In this document: piece after piece, positions 44,386-56,678 of the stretch
How the letters are laid out: each line of letters begins with the position of its first letter
Numbering within the stretch: position 1 is the stretch's first letter
From: Rhizodiscina lignyota
Lineage: Eukaryota; Ascomycota; Dothideomycetes; Aulographales; Rhizodiscinaceae
Assembly (NCBI GenBank): GCA_010015805.1
Contig: ML978146.1
Coordinates: 1-64,000 of the forward strand
Direction of reading: 5' to 3'
Length of the DNA: 64,000 nt
Translations under genes and position numbers: made by a program
The notes under the pieces: model-generated
What the model saw: only the letters and a program-made list of their open reading frames with translations
The model's database searches: none
What the model was told of the DNA's origin: nothing

Positions 44386-44664
44386 ATGGCCTTGTGCGCG
44401 ACATGCAAGAGTGTAGACTTTCGTAGCCTCCTTCTTGGCTGCCTTCAGCAATGTCGAAACAGACAAGAAGCTAAGCGGCATCGGTTCCTCCACTGAGTCT
44501 GACCACCAATCCAGAGTTAAACGCCAAGACGACATCTTCGAGATCGAAAAGTCGAGCAGAGGCTGCAGTCTGTGCAAAGTCATATTTCAAGCGTTTGAGA
44601 AGAGACAGGTCGCTGGACTTCGTCTTGCTTACAAAGGCAAAGCGCAGCGTAGCGTAAGCCAATG
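44386..44664 (+). pseudogene. HET-like gene N-terminal relic
   Basis: ATG at 44386 gives MALCATCKSVDFRSLL, and after a one-base shift the next frame gives SRGCSLCKVIFQAFEKR, ending at a stop at 44662-44664. A paired Cys-x2-Cys start followed by GCSLC-x5-AF is a common opening of fungal HET-type proteins. The rest of the gene is absent. Confidence 0.45.
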
Positions 44665-44972
44665 ACGACGACCTGTTCAGTCCCTAGCCACGTTTATGCC
44701 GAGAGTGACAACCGATACCATAACCCTGGTATGTCTGAGGTAAACAATAGAGGCAGAATGGCAGTCGGTACCCCTTCCCATACGGTTTACGATACTCTTC
44801 GGGAGCCGTCAGTGCCCGAGCCGAAGCTGAACCAACGCGGAACAACGCCGCCCTGACAAAGGGCTGACTACTGACAAATGCTCCCTCTACTACAGATGAT
44901 ATCAAACAGCAAATACACAATGTCTATAAGCGATTCTTGCCTCAATTTCGTCGCCCATAAAGACGCGATGCG

Positions 44973-46031
44973 ATGCTCCTTCAACGACTGTGGATAACCA
45001 TCGCCTCTTCGTCCCTCGCCCGCGCAGTACAACGACCATTCCAGCAGATCACGACCTGTGGACTTCAGCAACAACCGTTCCAATACAGCTCGACCTTCTC
45101 CCCAGGCTATTCAACATCCGCAAACATGACGCGCGGCGCAGTCATCGCGCTCTCCCACGGCGGCGGGCCAATGCCTGTCTTAGGAGACCCATCACACAAG
45201 GAAATCGTCCGCAGCCTGAAGGAGCGCGTACCCAAGGTGCTTCGACTGGACTCACCTGAAGCGCCGCGTGCGATTGTAGTGGTTACGGCACACTGGAGTG
45301 CGCGGGCTCCGACGATCTCCAACGCGGCGAAGCATGAGCTCTTCTACGACTACGGCGGTTTCCCGCCAGAGACGTACCGCCTGAAGTACGACGCTCCCGG
45401 CAACCCGCAAGTCGCGCAGGAGCTGTTCGATGCGTTGAAGGAGCAGGGCCTTTCGCCGGAGACGGATGATGACCGAGGCTGGGACCATGGCGTTTTCATT
45501 CCTCTGCTGCTTATTCGCCCCGAGGCCGACATTCCCATCGTACAGCTGAGCGTGCTGAAGAGCGAGGACCCGGAGCAGCATTTTAAGATGGGGATGGCGC
45601 TGCAGAAGCTTAGAGAGTCTAATGTTGCGATTATCGGGTCGGGTTTCGCGTCTTTCCACAACTTGAGGCTCATGTTCAGCGGGATTTCGCATGATCCGGA
45701 GTTCAGGAAGAGGAATGCCGCTTGGAATGATGCTATTAATGGGGCGGTTAGTGAAAAGAAGCTGGGAGAGAGGCTGGGCAAGTTGAAGGGGTGGAGGGAA
45801 TTTCCCGGAGGTTATGAGATGCATCCGAGAGGTGAGTTGACTCTTTTACTGCAGGACGATAGCCTTTCGTATACTGGGCTTTGGGAACATGGAGGAAAGC
45901 TGACTCTGACAGGTGGCGGCGAGCATCTGATGCCGCTTCTCGTTTGCGCTGGAGCAGGAGGTGACGCGAAGCCGAAGCAATACACCGATGAATTTCTGGG
46001 CCTGGACATGTATTCTTTCTACTGGAACTGA
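44973..46031 (+). CDS. LigB-type extradiol ring-cleavage dioxygenase (DOPA 4,5-dioxygenase-like, 352 aa)
   Basis: A single-exon gene. The core begins about residue 52 (MTRGAVIALSHGGGPMPVLG). Metal and substrate residues of the LigB/DODA fold are visible: His in SHGGGP, VVTAHWSAR, GWDHGVFIPLLLI and GGGEHLMPLLVCAGAGGD. The first 50 residues are Arg/Gln/Ser-rich with few acids and could be a mitochondrial presequence; if translation starts at the Met before TRGAVIAL, the protein would be cytosolic and about 300 aa, the usual length. Members open catechol rings or act on DOPA-like substrates; bacterial YgiD is a close type. No other aromatic-degradation gene is beside it. Confidence 0.9.
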   Translation: MLLQRLWITIASSSLARAVQRPFQQITTCGLQQQPFQYSSTFSPGYSTSANMTRGAVIALSHGGGPMPVLGDPSHKEIVRSLKERVPKVLRLDSPEAPRAIVVVTAHWSARAPTISNAAKHELFYDYGGFPPETYRLKYDAPGNPQVAQELFDALKEQGLSPETDDDRGWDHGVFIPLLLIRPEADIPIVQLSVLKSEDPEQHFKMGMALQKLRESNVAIIGSGFASFHNLRLMFSGISHDPEFRKRNAAWNDAINGAVSEKKLGERLGKLKGWREFPGGYEMHPRGELTLLLQDDSLSYTGLWEHGGKLTLTGGGEHLMPLLVCAGAGGDAKPKQYTDEFLGLDMYSFYWN

Positions 46032-46561
46032 GCCCGATCTCAGTCTCTGTGTACTTCATATCCGCATTCTTTGAATGGATGGCGTAGTTTTCGGATACCA
46101 ATCATGTATCATATCAAAGAGCCGAAGTTCTAGTTCTCATATGTGAACGCCTGTTCCGTGCCGCCTTGAAGGGTCCTTGTGTTTGAAGAAGCCGTCAATA
46201 TTGGTGCCGTAGAAGCGAGCTAAAGAGATATACTGATACAACGTAAGTGACTGCATCAGAACGCTCGAAGTTGGGAGAAACCCCTCTCTGGGGGTTATCA
46301 ATCGGTGATCAATTCACGTGGGCTGCTCGAATGACACTTTGAGAAGCAACATTTAAGTCGAGATTGTTTTGGTTGTTCAAGTGAACGTGTTCACTTTGTT
46401 CCCAGTTCTGCAGATTGCCCCCGTTTCACTCGTTCCGGACGCCCATAGCGCCGTGATATCTGAGTGAAAGAAAAAGAAAGCCGAAAGTCCATCATCCGCA
46501 ATCCCATCATGTCGTCTGGCCTCGCCAGCAAAACCTCATAATCATCAAGTGAAGACGCGCC

Positions 46562-47218
46562 TTAAGGCAAGATGGTACCATCCTCATACTCCACTGGAGC
46601 TGCGGAATGTAGTAAGTGTTGGAGGCATAGAGTGGCTGATCAGGCTGAGACATTACCCTCGGTGCCGCTGTCCTCGCGCTCCTCGACTTCCTCCTTGACC
46701 TCCTCCTTCTTGACTGCAGGCTTTCTGCCACGCTTCTTGGGGGACTCCTTCTTTGGAGAGTCGTCGGCGTCCATGGCCTTGCGCTTCTTGCTAGCTGGAG
46801 CCTTAGGAGTCGGAGTCATGGCCGGAGTGCTGAGGTTTTCGTCGTCGTCGTCATCCTCGACGGACGTCACAATACCAGGAGTGCCCTTCTTCGAAGTGCC
46901 GCTCTTCGGAGTGCCGCGGCGGCGCTTGCCAGCCTCCTTGAGCGCAGAGCTGGGAGTGGCGGGCGTGGAGTTGCCGAAGAGCCTCTTGCGGATGGGGGCC
47001 CAGGCGTTGGACGCGGAGCCCGGGTTCGTCATGCCAAGCATGGGCGCCATCCTCTTGAAGTCGATCTGTCTAGACGTCAGGATTTCCAAGTTTAAGAGGA
47101 CTGCATATGGCAGCTTGTGAGTAGGAAATACCCGTGGAGGGCCGCCCTCGACGGACTGCATGGCGGCTGCCATGACCTTCACCTCACGCTCGCTGAACTT
47201 CATTTCCTCACCGGACAT
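46562..47218 (-). CDS. Small basic/acidic nuclear-type protein with N-terminal SANT/Myb-like helix module (177 aa)
   Basis: Exons 47218-47132, 47065-46657 and 46599-46562 close in phase. Intron 1 (66 nt) has no stop and is a multiple of three, so the unspliced frame also stays open; splicing gives EGGPPRIDFKRMAPMLGMTN, which reads like the conserved fungal motif (I-D-F/Y-x-K-x-A-x-x-x-G-M-T-N), followed by SASNAWAPIRKRL. The rest is Lys/Ser/Pro-rich with nuclear-targeting blocks (KKRKAMDADD, KKRGRKPAVK) and acidic runs. The protein ends APVEYEDGTILP after intron 2; an unspliced alternative ends at 46640. Such proteins are common in Pezizomycotina and probably bind DNA or chromatin; no precise role is known. 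Confidence 0.75.
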
Positions 47219-48475
47219 GATGGTGCGAGATGGTGTTGAGATGGAAATGGGTTGGAGGATGTACGAGGGTTGATGTGCACTTATGATGTGCACTTGAGTT
47301 GGAGGTGTCTTGTGTTGAAAGTGGGTGGCGAGGTTACGCTTGGAGGGTGTGAGTTGAATGAAGGATGGTGGGAAATTGAAAATGTGATGGATTTATAGCT
47401 CATGAGCGTGTTACGGTTCGAATACGGCAAGCGCGTAGCTCTCGCGCTAGGCATCCATGAAAGGAATATGTGTTGAATGTGAGGTTGGGTGGACAATGGG
47501 GACAAGTGCACGCCATGCATGCTCCCCCATAATGTGACAGATCTTCCCGCGCAGAACGCATTGTATGTCACAGGCTTTTCATTCACATCTACGCAGGCTT
47601 CCAGAGTCTCCAGCGACGCCTTACATTCTTACGATGCTCAATGTGACATGTTCTCTTCATCTCTCCATAGTCCGCGGAAGTGGTAGTGGAGCATGCCGTT
47701 AATGCGGCGTGACGTTAGGCTCCAAACCTCATTGACACCGGACATATGAGATCTTCTGATCGAAGCCTGTTCAATGCATTTATCGTTGGACGAGAAGAAC
47801 TCACATTCCGGGAGACAGAGCATTTTGGCCGTTCCGTAAGGTGAGATAACCTGCTGCAGCAGCGATCAACAACGCGCTTGGCTACGTCGAAGGCGTTCAC
47901 GCCCCATTGCCACCATCCATGGAATCCTGGGCCATCCCAAAGGGCCGTTCCAGCACCGGGGCACTGCACACCGAGGAGAATGAAAGCTCTTGAAGGATGG
48001 CTCGTCTTGAAATGGCACGAAGCGGAGGAGCGAAGTCCAGTTAAAGTAAAGCATCCCAACCGAGCGTCTAAGCTTGAGAGGCCGAGCAAGCGGCGCACCC
48101 GCTCCCCCAAACTCAACATCGGAGAGCTCGGTAGCCGATCCGTCGGCTCGAATGGAGTCGCGTCTGCAGTCATGATCGCAAGTGGAAGTGAGGCGCTGGA
48201 GATAAGACGCGCTGGGAGAGGAGAGGAAAGGGGCTGCTCGTATTGCGCCGAAGCAGCGGGCCCGCCCACCTTCCCCGCTGCCAGACGCGCGCTGCACAGC
48301 TCAAAGTCCATGCCACTCTGTCCACACTCCTGCATGTGAGCGTTATTTGGCATTCTTCTACATATAAAAGCTTATTCACCACTCTCGCTTTGCTTCCTCC
48401 TTCTCGTTCGGGCCTTAATCGCAAGCGCAGCCTATCACGCACACGCAGCGGCATTATCCCTCATTATCCATCAAT
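47219..48475. other. Divergent promoter region between the small nuclear protein gene and pyrG
   Basis: 1.26 kb between divergent starts. Open frames on both strands at 47,700-48,350 overlap one another and show no family features. The pyrG side (48,360-48,475) is pyrimidine-rich, as usual for a fungal leader. Confidence 0.45.
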
Positions 48476-49776
48476 ATGGCAGCTCCACACCCAACGTGGG
48501 CACTGCCATACAAAGACAGAGCGTCCCTCCCCAGTACTCCTCCGCTCGCTGCCTATCTTCTACGTCTGATCCACCTCAAGCGCTCGAACCTCTGCCTCTC
48601 CGCCGACGTCACTACGACTTCTGAGCTGCTCTCACTAGCTGAAGAAGTGGGCGATTCAATATGTCTCCTGAAGACCCACGCCGACATCATCAACGACTTC
48701 TCCGACCGGACGGTTAGAGAATTGCGAGGTATCGCGAGAAGGAAGCGCTTCTTAATTTTCGAGGACCGCAAATTCGGTGATATTGGAAGTACGTGAGATT
48801 CAATGCGCTCCATCGCACAAACGCGGCACAGTTGCGATGACATCAGTCCTCCTCTCCAAGTCACTATTCCAATTACCAGTCATACGTTATACCTGCCAAT
48901 TCATATTTTATAACTTTCCTATTCAAAATCGAATTCAACTATTGAACTCTCCCTAACCACACCCCCACAGGCACCGTCCAGCGCCAATACACCTCCGGTC
49001 CCCTCTCCATCGCCAAATGGGCCGAAATCACAAACGCCCACCTCTTCCCCGGCCCGCTGATCGTTACCGCCCTCAAGCAAGCAGCAGCCACTGCCATCGC
49101 CGCCTACAACACCTCCGTACAAACAGATATCAGCGTCGGCTCTCCCATCGAGCCCCCCTCGTACGCCGAATCGTCGTCCTCCCACGCCAATGCCACCAAC
49201 CATGTCCCGAATAATACTTCCAGCCCCGACAGAGACGCCTTCGCGCGAGAAGGATGCGATGCACGCAAGCACAGCGTCGTCAGCATCACGCACACCATCA
49301 GCACGCAGACGGAGCCGATGAGTCCACAGGCTACCCCGAGTTTCGACGACTCAGATCCTATTCCAAATATCAACTCGCCGTTCCTGCGCGGCCTCCTGCT
49401 TCTAGCGGAGATGTCGACCGAGGGAAACTTTCTGACGGGCTCCTACACTTCCTCATGCGTCGAGGTGGCGCGGCAGCACAAAGATTTCGTGCTGGGCTTC
49501 ATTGCGCAGCGCTCGCTGAATACTCAAAAAGAGGACAATTTCATCACCATGACGCCAGGTGTGAGTCTACCACCTCCAGGGCAGGAAGGTAAGGTCGGAG
49601 GAGACGGCCTCGGACAGCAGTATAACAGCCCCAGGAGCGTGGTGCTGGAGAAAGGGAGCGATGTGGTTATCGTAGGCAGGGGCATTCTCAATGCGGATGA
49701 TCGGAGCGCGGAGGCGGAGCGCTATCGGCAGGAGGCGTGGACGGCTTACGAGGCGAGGATCGGGAGAAGACGTTGA
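48476..49776 (+). CDS. pyrG: Orotidine-5'-phosphate decarboxylase (372 aa)
   Basis: Converts OMP to UMP, the last step of de novo pyrimidine synthesis. Exons 48476-48788 and 48971-49776 join within FGDIGST. Catalytic motif FEDRKFGDIG (Asp-Arg-Lys-x3-Asp) lies at about residues 96-105, with upstream LCLSADVTT and KTHADII. After GPLIVTALKQAAA there is an insertion of about 85 residues rich in Ser/Asn/Asp/Pro before FLRGLLLLAEMSTEGNF, which is the usual position of the long insert in filamentous ascomycete enzymes. The C-terminal phosphate-binding part has VIVGRGI. The intron is rather long (182 nt). Yeast URA3 is the ortholog. All active-site residues are visible. Confidence 0.95.
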
Positions 49777-50239
49777 TAGGAATGAGATGAGGACATGATG
49801 AGATATGAAACAGATGGATGATACCCTTGTTTCGATGCGGGATTTTTGGTAAATGTTGGAAGCTCTTTTCGTAGGTCCCATGTACAATACAGAACGTATA
49901 TATCGCGAAGCGTACGGCTTTTGCTTTCGAATGAAATGAATAAATGTGCACACAAGCGTGCTCGCCTTTAGTTTTGCTACAGGTAGCTATAATAGCAGAA
50001 TCGACAGTCATCGGCACAATTGACAAGGCTTCCGTGATTATTTCATTGATTGATCGATGCCAGCACGATTGTTTGGGGGCATAGCTTGGCTTTCCTTCTT
50101 CTACCTCCCCGGCATCGAGTCCTTGCCTTTAAGAGTTCAATTAACTCAGTACATCTGACGCTTGATTACGATATACTTGTTATTCAAGAATGCCAGTATT
50201 GACTTGGCTAACAGTACGTTGCATCCTTTACTAAAGACT
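49777..50239. other. Intergenic between convergent pyrG and VPS3
   Basis: Contains only 3' UTR-type sequence; short antisense frames here have no family features. Confidence 0.5.
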
Positions 50240-53200
50240 TCACCCTTCCACCACCGACCCCAACGCCTCTGTTCTTTCAGTTAATTCAGCACTCGTTTTT
50301 AAATTCACCGCCCCACTCAGTGCCCTCGTGATGCTCGTCTCCGCGCGTTCATGCACCAGCCTGCGCAAATGCTGAATGATAAACCCGGAAACGATATCAA
50401 TGCTCCAGCTATCCGGAATCTGGATCAACACCTCACCTACATCAAACCATGCGCCGAATCTCTCCAGCAGCTCACCCGTCCGCTCAACTCGTTCTGTTAC
50501 GCTTTCCAAGGCTAGGAACTCGCGCAAAAGGAATCCGAATAGTCGAGATTGCTCCACTCGGGAAGGGCGCTGGGAGGACACAGCGCTGGGCCCTGCTTCG
50601 CCTGGGAAGAGACTCGAACCACCGAGGAGACAGTACCGGATCGCGGTGTCGAAGTCACCCAAACCGTGGACCAGTAAGCGAACTGCTTCTTCGTGGCGCT
50701 GCTGCTGGCCATGCAGGATGATCATCTCGGGCACGAGCTCGCGCTCGTACGGGTGGAGTTGTTCCATTAGGGCGGCAGTGTCGTAGCCAGTGCCGGTGGA
50801 AGTAGTAGTAATAGTTGTAGTTCCTTTAACGTCCAATCCTCCTCCAAGCAGTTGTAGCAGACGCAGACGCGAGTTCCACCATTCAGACGGGATGGCGTTG
50901 TCGGTGATGAAGTCCTTATACGTCGGTTTCGGGGGCGCGAGAGCGCGGTACGTCTCGTAAGTTTGGAGGAGCGTTGAGCGGGCCTCTTCGGATGAAGAAA
51001 GCTCGTCGAGCACGTTCGTCAGGTAGTACGATATCAGCTCGTTGGCGTGTTGCGTTTGCTTCTTCCCAAACACCAAGAACTCTAAATACTCCTTAACCGC
51101 ATCAGGCGCGCCCTCCCGCAGAATCTGCAGCGCTTCAGAGGGTGTGAATGTCACTTTGCTGTGGTCATCCGCGAAGACTTGCACGCCGAGCTTAGGGTTG
51201 CGCGCGGCGAGCCATGTCCCGTATTCTTTCACGATGTTCGTGTCGCGCGTCTTGCTGAGGTACCTGCGCAGCTCGTGCTCTCCATCAGTGAATTCGCCGC
51301 CCACATCTTCCTCGCCACTGATGATGCGCTTCCATGTCTGCACGACGCGGCTGGAGAGCTTGCGGTGATGGTACAAGCGGCTCAGGACGTAGAGGCGCTT
51401 GTATTGCTCGAGAAGGATGACGGCGCGGTCAAAGCAGTCGACGCCACTGCCTACGACGGCGTTCAGCTCTGCACGAATTGAGCCTGCTGTTGCGGGGCCT
51501 TTTGGCGTGTCCTTGTCTAGTATGAGGAGGACGTGAAGGAGAGCTGCGTCGACAGTTGAGAAGATTTCTGTCGCATCGGCGATGCTCCCGAACCCTTTTT
51601 TACGCCGCCAATGCAGTAGATATGCTCTGGTTAATTGCAAGATATCAATGAAGCCCGGTTGAGACTCCTCCAATTTAAATTCGGAATCTTCAGAATCTCC
51701 AAGTCTTTTTAGTGTCTCCTGGATTATGGGTTTGAGTCCACCGTACACCCAGATCCCCTGCTTGCTGTATACTACTTCATTTCGGATGACAGGTAGGAAG
51801 CTGAGCAGAACTCTAGGATCAAGGTCGCACGCGAGCAAAGCCTCTTTCGTTGTGCGCATGCTGTGATCGATAATAGCCTGGTGACGCGCTTCCACAAGGA
51901 GACCTGCAAACATTATGAATGCTGCTTTCTGTCTGATATAAGCGAAGCCAATGAATTCTAGCTCAGTCCTGGACTCCAAGCCGCGGAGATCGTTAAAGAC
52001 GGCTTCTACAGCCTGGCGCGAAGGAAAGCTTGATATCTTTGCGCCTTGGAAGTCGGCTAGAGCAGATTCGAGTCGGGCGTCAAGCTGCATAACGAGTGGA
52101 CTCTTAACGAGCCAGTGGACTTCCGAGCCATACCAAGTGACTAGGCGAGAAGATGTATTGCCCAGCCGTCTAGAAAATTCAAGTTCCTCCTTTTCTCGCT
52201 TTGCCGTTGGCGAGGTGACTTCTCCGTTGCCTGCATTGTCCTGTGGGCTTTCGAGATTCAAGGATGTTAATGCCAGGCGTTCGCCTACTCCGGGGATGCT
52301 AAGATCGACAGATGAAACAATTTGCCGCAGGCCAAGCTCGAGTTTCTGGTCCTCTACGGTGCCTTCAGCATCGTGAGTTGACTTGATAGTCATGAATGTC
52401 TTGTTCGAGACGCCTTCGCCGGGGTCTATATCCCATCGCTGGGTCTCAATGCCAGTCTCCCACACATCGCCTTGTTTACGCTGCACTACCGCCAGCACAT
52501 ATCCCTCTTCGCTGACGTCGCCGCTTGCAGTTGAAGCGGACAAGTCGATACCTTTTCCGTCAACCACTAGAGACGATGGGTAGCTGCTGAATTCAATCGT
52601 TCCTCTCACTACATCTCCATCAAGATTTACAAACATGCCCACTCCGGGATCGGTGAGCGCAGTTCCTGTCGTCAGCAAGAACTCCGAGACAGTCGGTGAT
52701 ACTACATGCGGCCGCAATATACTTGGATGCTTAATGCTTGGAGGCGGAGAAATCTGAGGCTGCTCTTCTTGCGGTGGTGGAGGCAGGGCCTTATCAGTCG
52801 ACCCTCTTCGTGATGGATTGTGCGGAACTTGCAACGACCGCTCGGGGGAGCCAGAAGGCGCGGGAGATCTGGCTGGTGCTGGGGACTGCATGCGGGATAG
52901 AGATTCTGGTGCATCGAAGCCGTACCTGCCACTCAAAGGCCGCGGGGACCTTTCTGGTGGAGCTGCTGACTCGGGACTCGTTGCAAAGATACCAAGACTC
53001 GTACTTCGTCCATGGCCATGCGTAGAGCTAGGTCTCGGATCTGCTCCAGCAGATGACACGCTCCGTGATTGCGTGCGCGATTGAGCTGGCCACGTCTCTG
53101 GTGGTGGGCCAACTGGGTTCTGCGGAGGTTCGTCGATTGAGGAGATGGGGAAGAGGGGAATTCGCTGCTGGTGGACCACGTCGAGGAGTGAATATGAATG

Positions 53201-53863
53201 AGCGTCGGAGACACATGCAAAGTCGCCTCTTCGCGAAGTCGCAAGACAGCCTCCGAGTTCGATATCCCGGATTTTGTGCGGGTTTTGGAGGCTATCTGCT
53301 ATTTTAACCAAGCGAATCCTCGTCTTGAGGCATAGCATAATGATGACACCATCTTGATCGGATCGTGAACTTGGCTCATTCTGATCAATTCCACCCACCC
53401 AAACGCAATTGAGTGGCTTCAGTCGCGGGAAGGCAGGGCTTAACTCAGGCAGCGAGTAAAAGCTTAAGGTATTGTTGCAAAGAATGCAGGCCTTGTTGAC
53501 TGTCGGCAGAAGGAGTATCTGCTGTACGCCATCTTCTGCCTGTTGTATTACTGGCGGCTGTAGTCGAGACGCTATGATATATGTTGGCTGTCCGGAGGCA
53601 TCGCTCGGATCTGGAGGTATTTGAACGAAGTGGAGGATTTCGGCGGCCGATGTCCCAATGTATAGGTTCTCACCTGTAATCGCATCAGATTCATATACTC
53701 TCAAGGAATACTAATTCTTACCCCAAACCTCTACACAGGTTATGCGCACATTGCTTGCATCGCCATCTGCAGAGAGTGGGATGTCTGAAATCAGCGGGCG
53801 ACGAGTGTAAGGTCCACTTTCGGTTGCGCCGACCTGGGGATCTGGGTCTCGCGCGGGATTCAT
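50240..53863 (-). CDS. VPS3: CORVET tethering subunit Vps3 / TGFBRAP1-like (1191 aa)
   Basis: Exon 1 (53863-53722) and exon 2 (53673-50240) join as CVEVWGENLYIGTSAAEILH, with intron GTAAGA...TTACAG. The N-terminal CNH-type propeller starts there (TYIIASRLQPP, QILLLPTVNKACILCNNTLS, FYSLPELSPAFPRLK), as in Vps3/TGFBRAP1. A disordered Ser/Pro insert of about 170 residues follows (about 250-420). The C-terminal half is an alpha-solenoid of Vps39/clathrin-repeat type (FGKKQTQHANELISYYLTNV, LHPYERELVPEMIILHGQQQ, EEAVRLLVHGLGDFDTAIRY). Vps3 is the Vps39-like Rab5-binding subunit of the endosomal CORVET complex. HOPS Vam6/Vps39 is the alternative, but the N-terminus fits Vps3 better. Intact. Confidence 0.85.
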
Positions 53864-54156
53864 GATGAATAGCTCGTTCTAGAGCCATTGCAATCGACTA
53901 TCGAGGCATCATTGGTTGTATTTGGAGTGGTAGGCAGCTGTTCTCGAGATTCGTATATCAAGAAGCTTGGGCCATGCGGCGTTTACAGGGAACCTCCGAG
54001 ACAACATCCAGGTCGACTTATATACGTAGCACCACAGCAACGTCACAACGACGAAGCCCCTATAAGGCTGTGAACTGGATTGCTATGATCCAGGGCGCTT
54101 GGTGATCGCAAAGCTCATCCAACGTTCAGCGAGTGGCCGAGGCACGAGTGGGCGCG
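53864..54156. promoter_or_regulatory. Divergent promoter of VPS3 and the CASP gene
   Basis: A 293-bp gap between two divergent housekeeping membrane-traffic genes. No distinct motif noted. Confidence 0.45.
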
Positions 54157-56619
54157 ATGGACCCAACCACCGAGAGTCAACCTCCAGATGGGAACGAGAA
54201 AGTGAGCGAGAACGCCGACAAGAGCAGTGACGCAGCAACCGAGAAACCTGCGGCCAATCCACCAGAGGAGAATAAATTCCAGCAAGCAATTGCAGCTTGG
54301 CGGAGTAAGCCTTTGCACAGAACAGTCCTCTCTGACCAAGTATCTAATGACACTTAGACATTGACCTCACGAACCTAATACCCACTCTCGATTCCACCGC
54401 TTCAGATATAGTCGCCCATCAGAGAGACGCTCTCGAACAACGAAAGGACCTTGCGCAGAAGACCAGGGACTTTCGAAAGCTCGAGGACGCTGGAAAGCTT
54501 GCCGAGTATAAAGCGTTGCTGAAAGGTATATGCCTACTGAATATGATGGTATTCTGGTACCACTAACTTTACACAGCCTATCAGTCCTTCATAGATGTTA
54601 TCACGAACCAGTCAAAAGCTGTCCAAGCAGCCTTCCTCCAAGTTTACTCCCCACTCTCAGAAGCTCCCGACCCGTACCCCTTGCTCGAAGCTTCCATCGA
54701 CTCACTTGTCACGGCAGATGAGACACTGCCGAAACTTGCAGGCGAGAATGAACACCTTCAGAAGTCTATTGCTAGCCTTACAACGCAGCTGGAGGACACG
54801 GAGAAGCGATTGGAGCAGGAACGCAGCGCCAAGCAAGCACTAGAGAACACGAGAGACGAGAAAATCAAAGAGGTCGAGGCGTCCTGGTCAGCTGTGATCA
54901 AGGAGAAGCAAGACAACTGGGAGGCAAAGGAGAAGAGTCTGGAAGAGAAGGTCGAGAACCAGGAGCGGCTTCTGAAGGAACTCAAGGCGAACTACGAAGT
55001 CACACAGCGCCTGGGCAAGGGAGAAGATGACATGTCGGGACACTCAGGAGCATCAGTAGCCGAATTGGAGATTGTGCATTCGGAGCTAGATCGTGCGAAT
55101 ATGCGACTAGCAGAAGTTGAGGCGCGCAATGAGCAGCTGAGGCTCGAACTTGCGCAGTCGGCTTCGAATACACAGAAAGCAGCGGCAACAAATGTCGAGG
55201 ATGATCCGGCATTCTTGAGATTGCAATCTGAGAATTCATCTCTGATGCGTCGGCTTGACAGCGCACGATACGACAGAGACGCCGAAAAGAGAAAGTGGGA
55301 AGCGGATGTACGGTCGTTGGAGAAGGATGTTGCGGCTCTCAAAGCGGATAGAGACGCTCTGAAGCAAAAGGTTCACAGGTGGGGAGACTACGAAAGTATC
55401 AAGAGCGAGCTTGAGGTTCTGAAGGTGAGTTCCTGAATCATGTCCTCGTCAATCAAATTGATCTAACTATGTGTAGACTATCGAATTCGCTACAGGCGAT
55501 GACGATGATAACGCCGACGAAGACGCCGAGCTTGCTGAAGCTGCAAAAGCGAATGGCTCAGCCAGTGAATCGAAGCGCGAGAGTTTGGAGCAGCTGCTCC
55601 TCGCTCGTAATAAGAAGCTCAACAATGAGCTAACCATACTCAGAGTATCTCACCACGACCTCCAACGAAAGCTGGAGGCACTGCAGGAAGAAAACTCAAA
55701 CACAAACATGGAGCTGGAGAAGGCGCGCAGCCTCGCGTCCACACTAGAAAATGACCTCGTCAAGGTCCAGCAGGAAGCTGCTAATGCTTTCGACCCGTCT
55801 GCAAGGTCTGTTGCGGGCACTTACACATCGCGCTATCCGCAGTCGTCCGTTCGAAGAGGTGGTCGAGCATCACCAACATCATCCATCATCTCAGGCTTTG
55901 ACCCCGGACATACACCAGGCACACCAACTCTTGAGACCCTTCGAGCTGGCGAACCAGTCGGAGGCGGATCTGGTATCCTTCCCATGATAACAGCGCAGCG
56001 TGATCGATTTAAGAAGAAGAATGCTGAGCTCGAGAGCGAGCTGCAGAAGTCACACCAAACAGTCTCAAATCTCCGTTCAGAGATCGCGTCTCTCCAGAAG
56101 GACAATCTCAGTCTATACGAGAAGACGCGCTACGTCTCAACCTACAACCGTGGCGGACATCAATACAACGGTCCCACATCCTCCGCCTCTGCATACGCGA
56201 CTAACCCCAACCCATCGAGCGTGTACGTCGCTGACACCCCAACTACCCCATCTGCCGACGCGCGCTATCGATCAGCGTACGAATCGCACATCAACCCCTT
56301 CTCCGCGTTCCGAGGCCGAGAGTCCGCAAGGGCAATGAAGAGGATGAGTTATCCAGAGCGCATTGTGTTCCAGATCACGCGTATGGTGCTGTCGACAAGG
56401 ACGAGCAGGAACCTCTTCGCGGCGTATTGTCTTGCGCTGCATCTGTTGGTTTTCGTCATGCTGTATTGGATGGGCAGTGTGGATGTAGCGCATAGTGTGC
56501 CTAATCTAAGTGACACGGCTGGCGCTGCAGTTCCAGTTGCTGCAGGTGTCGCGGATGCTGTCGCTGGGGCAGCGGACGCAGGAGAGTGGCACCAGGAGGC
56601 TCCTCCGGGTGGTGGGTAG
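54157..56619 (+). CDS. COY1: Golgi coiled-coil protein CASP / Coy1-like (768 aa)
   Basis: Exons 54157-54304, 54358-54525, 54577-55424 and 55477-56619 close in phase. The start MDPTTESQ is the first ATG; the N-terminus reads FQQAIAAWRNIDLTNLIPTL after splicing, typical of CASP. Long coiled coils span about residues 130-560 (LENTRDEKIKEVEASW, ELEIVHSELDRANMRLAEVE, ERLLKELKAN). The CASP C-terminal region follows: LPMITAQRDRFKKKNAELES, LQKDNLSLYEKTRYVSTY and YPERIVFQITRMVLSTRTSR. A single membrane anchor lies at about 700-722 (LFAAYCLALHLLVFVMLYWM). CASP proteins are tail-anchored golgins that hold together intra-Golgi transport complexes. It shares its promoter with VPS3, also a membrane-traffic gene. 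Intact. Confidence 0.92.
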
Positions 56620-56678
56620 GCGTCGGGATGTACAGCAATGTGTAATATACTAACACTTGAATCGACTTTGGATTTGCA

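Noticed and set aside
47715-48353. Overlapping frames of 143-212 codons on both strands upstream of pyrG
   Set aside because: They mirror one another on opposite strands and show no family words; the region is better read as a promoter.
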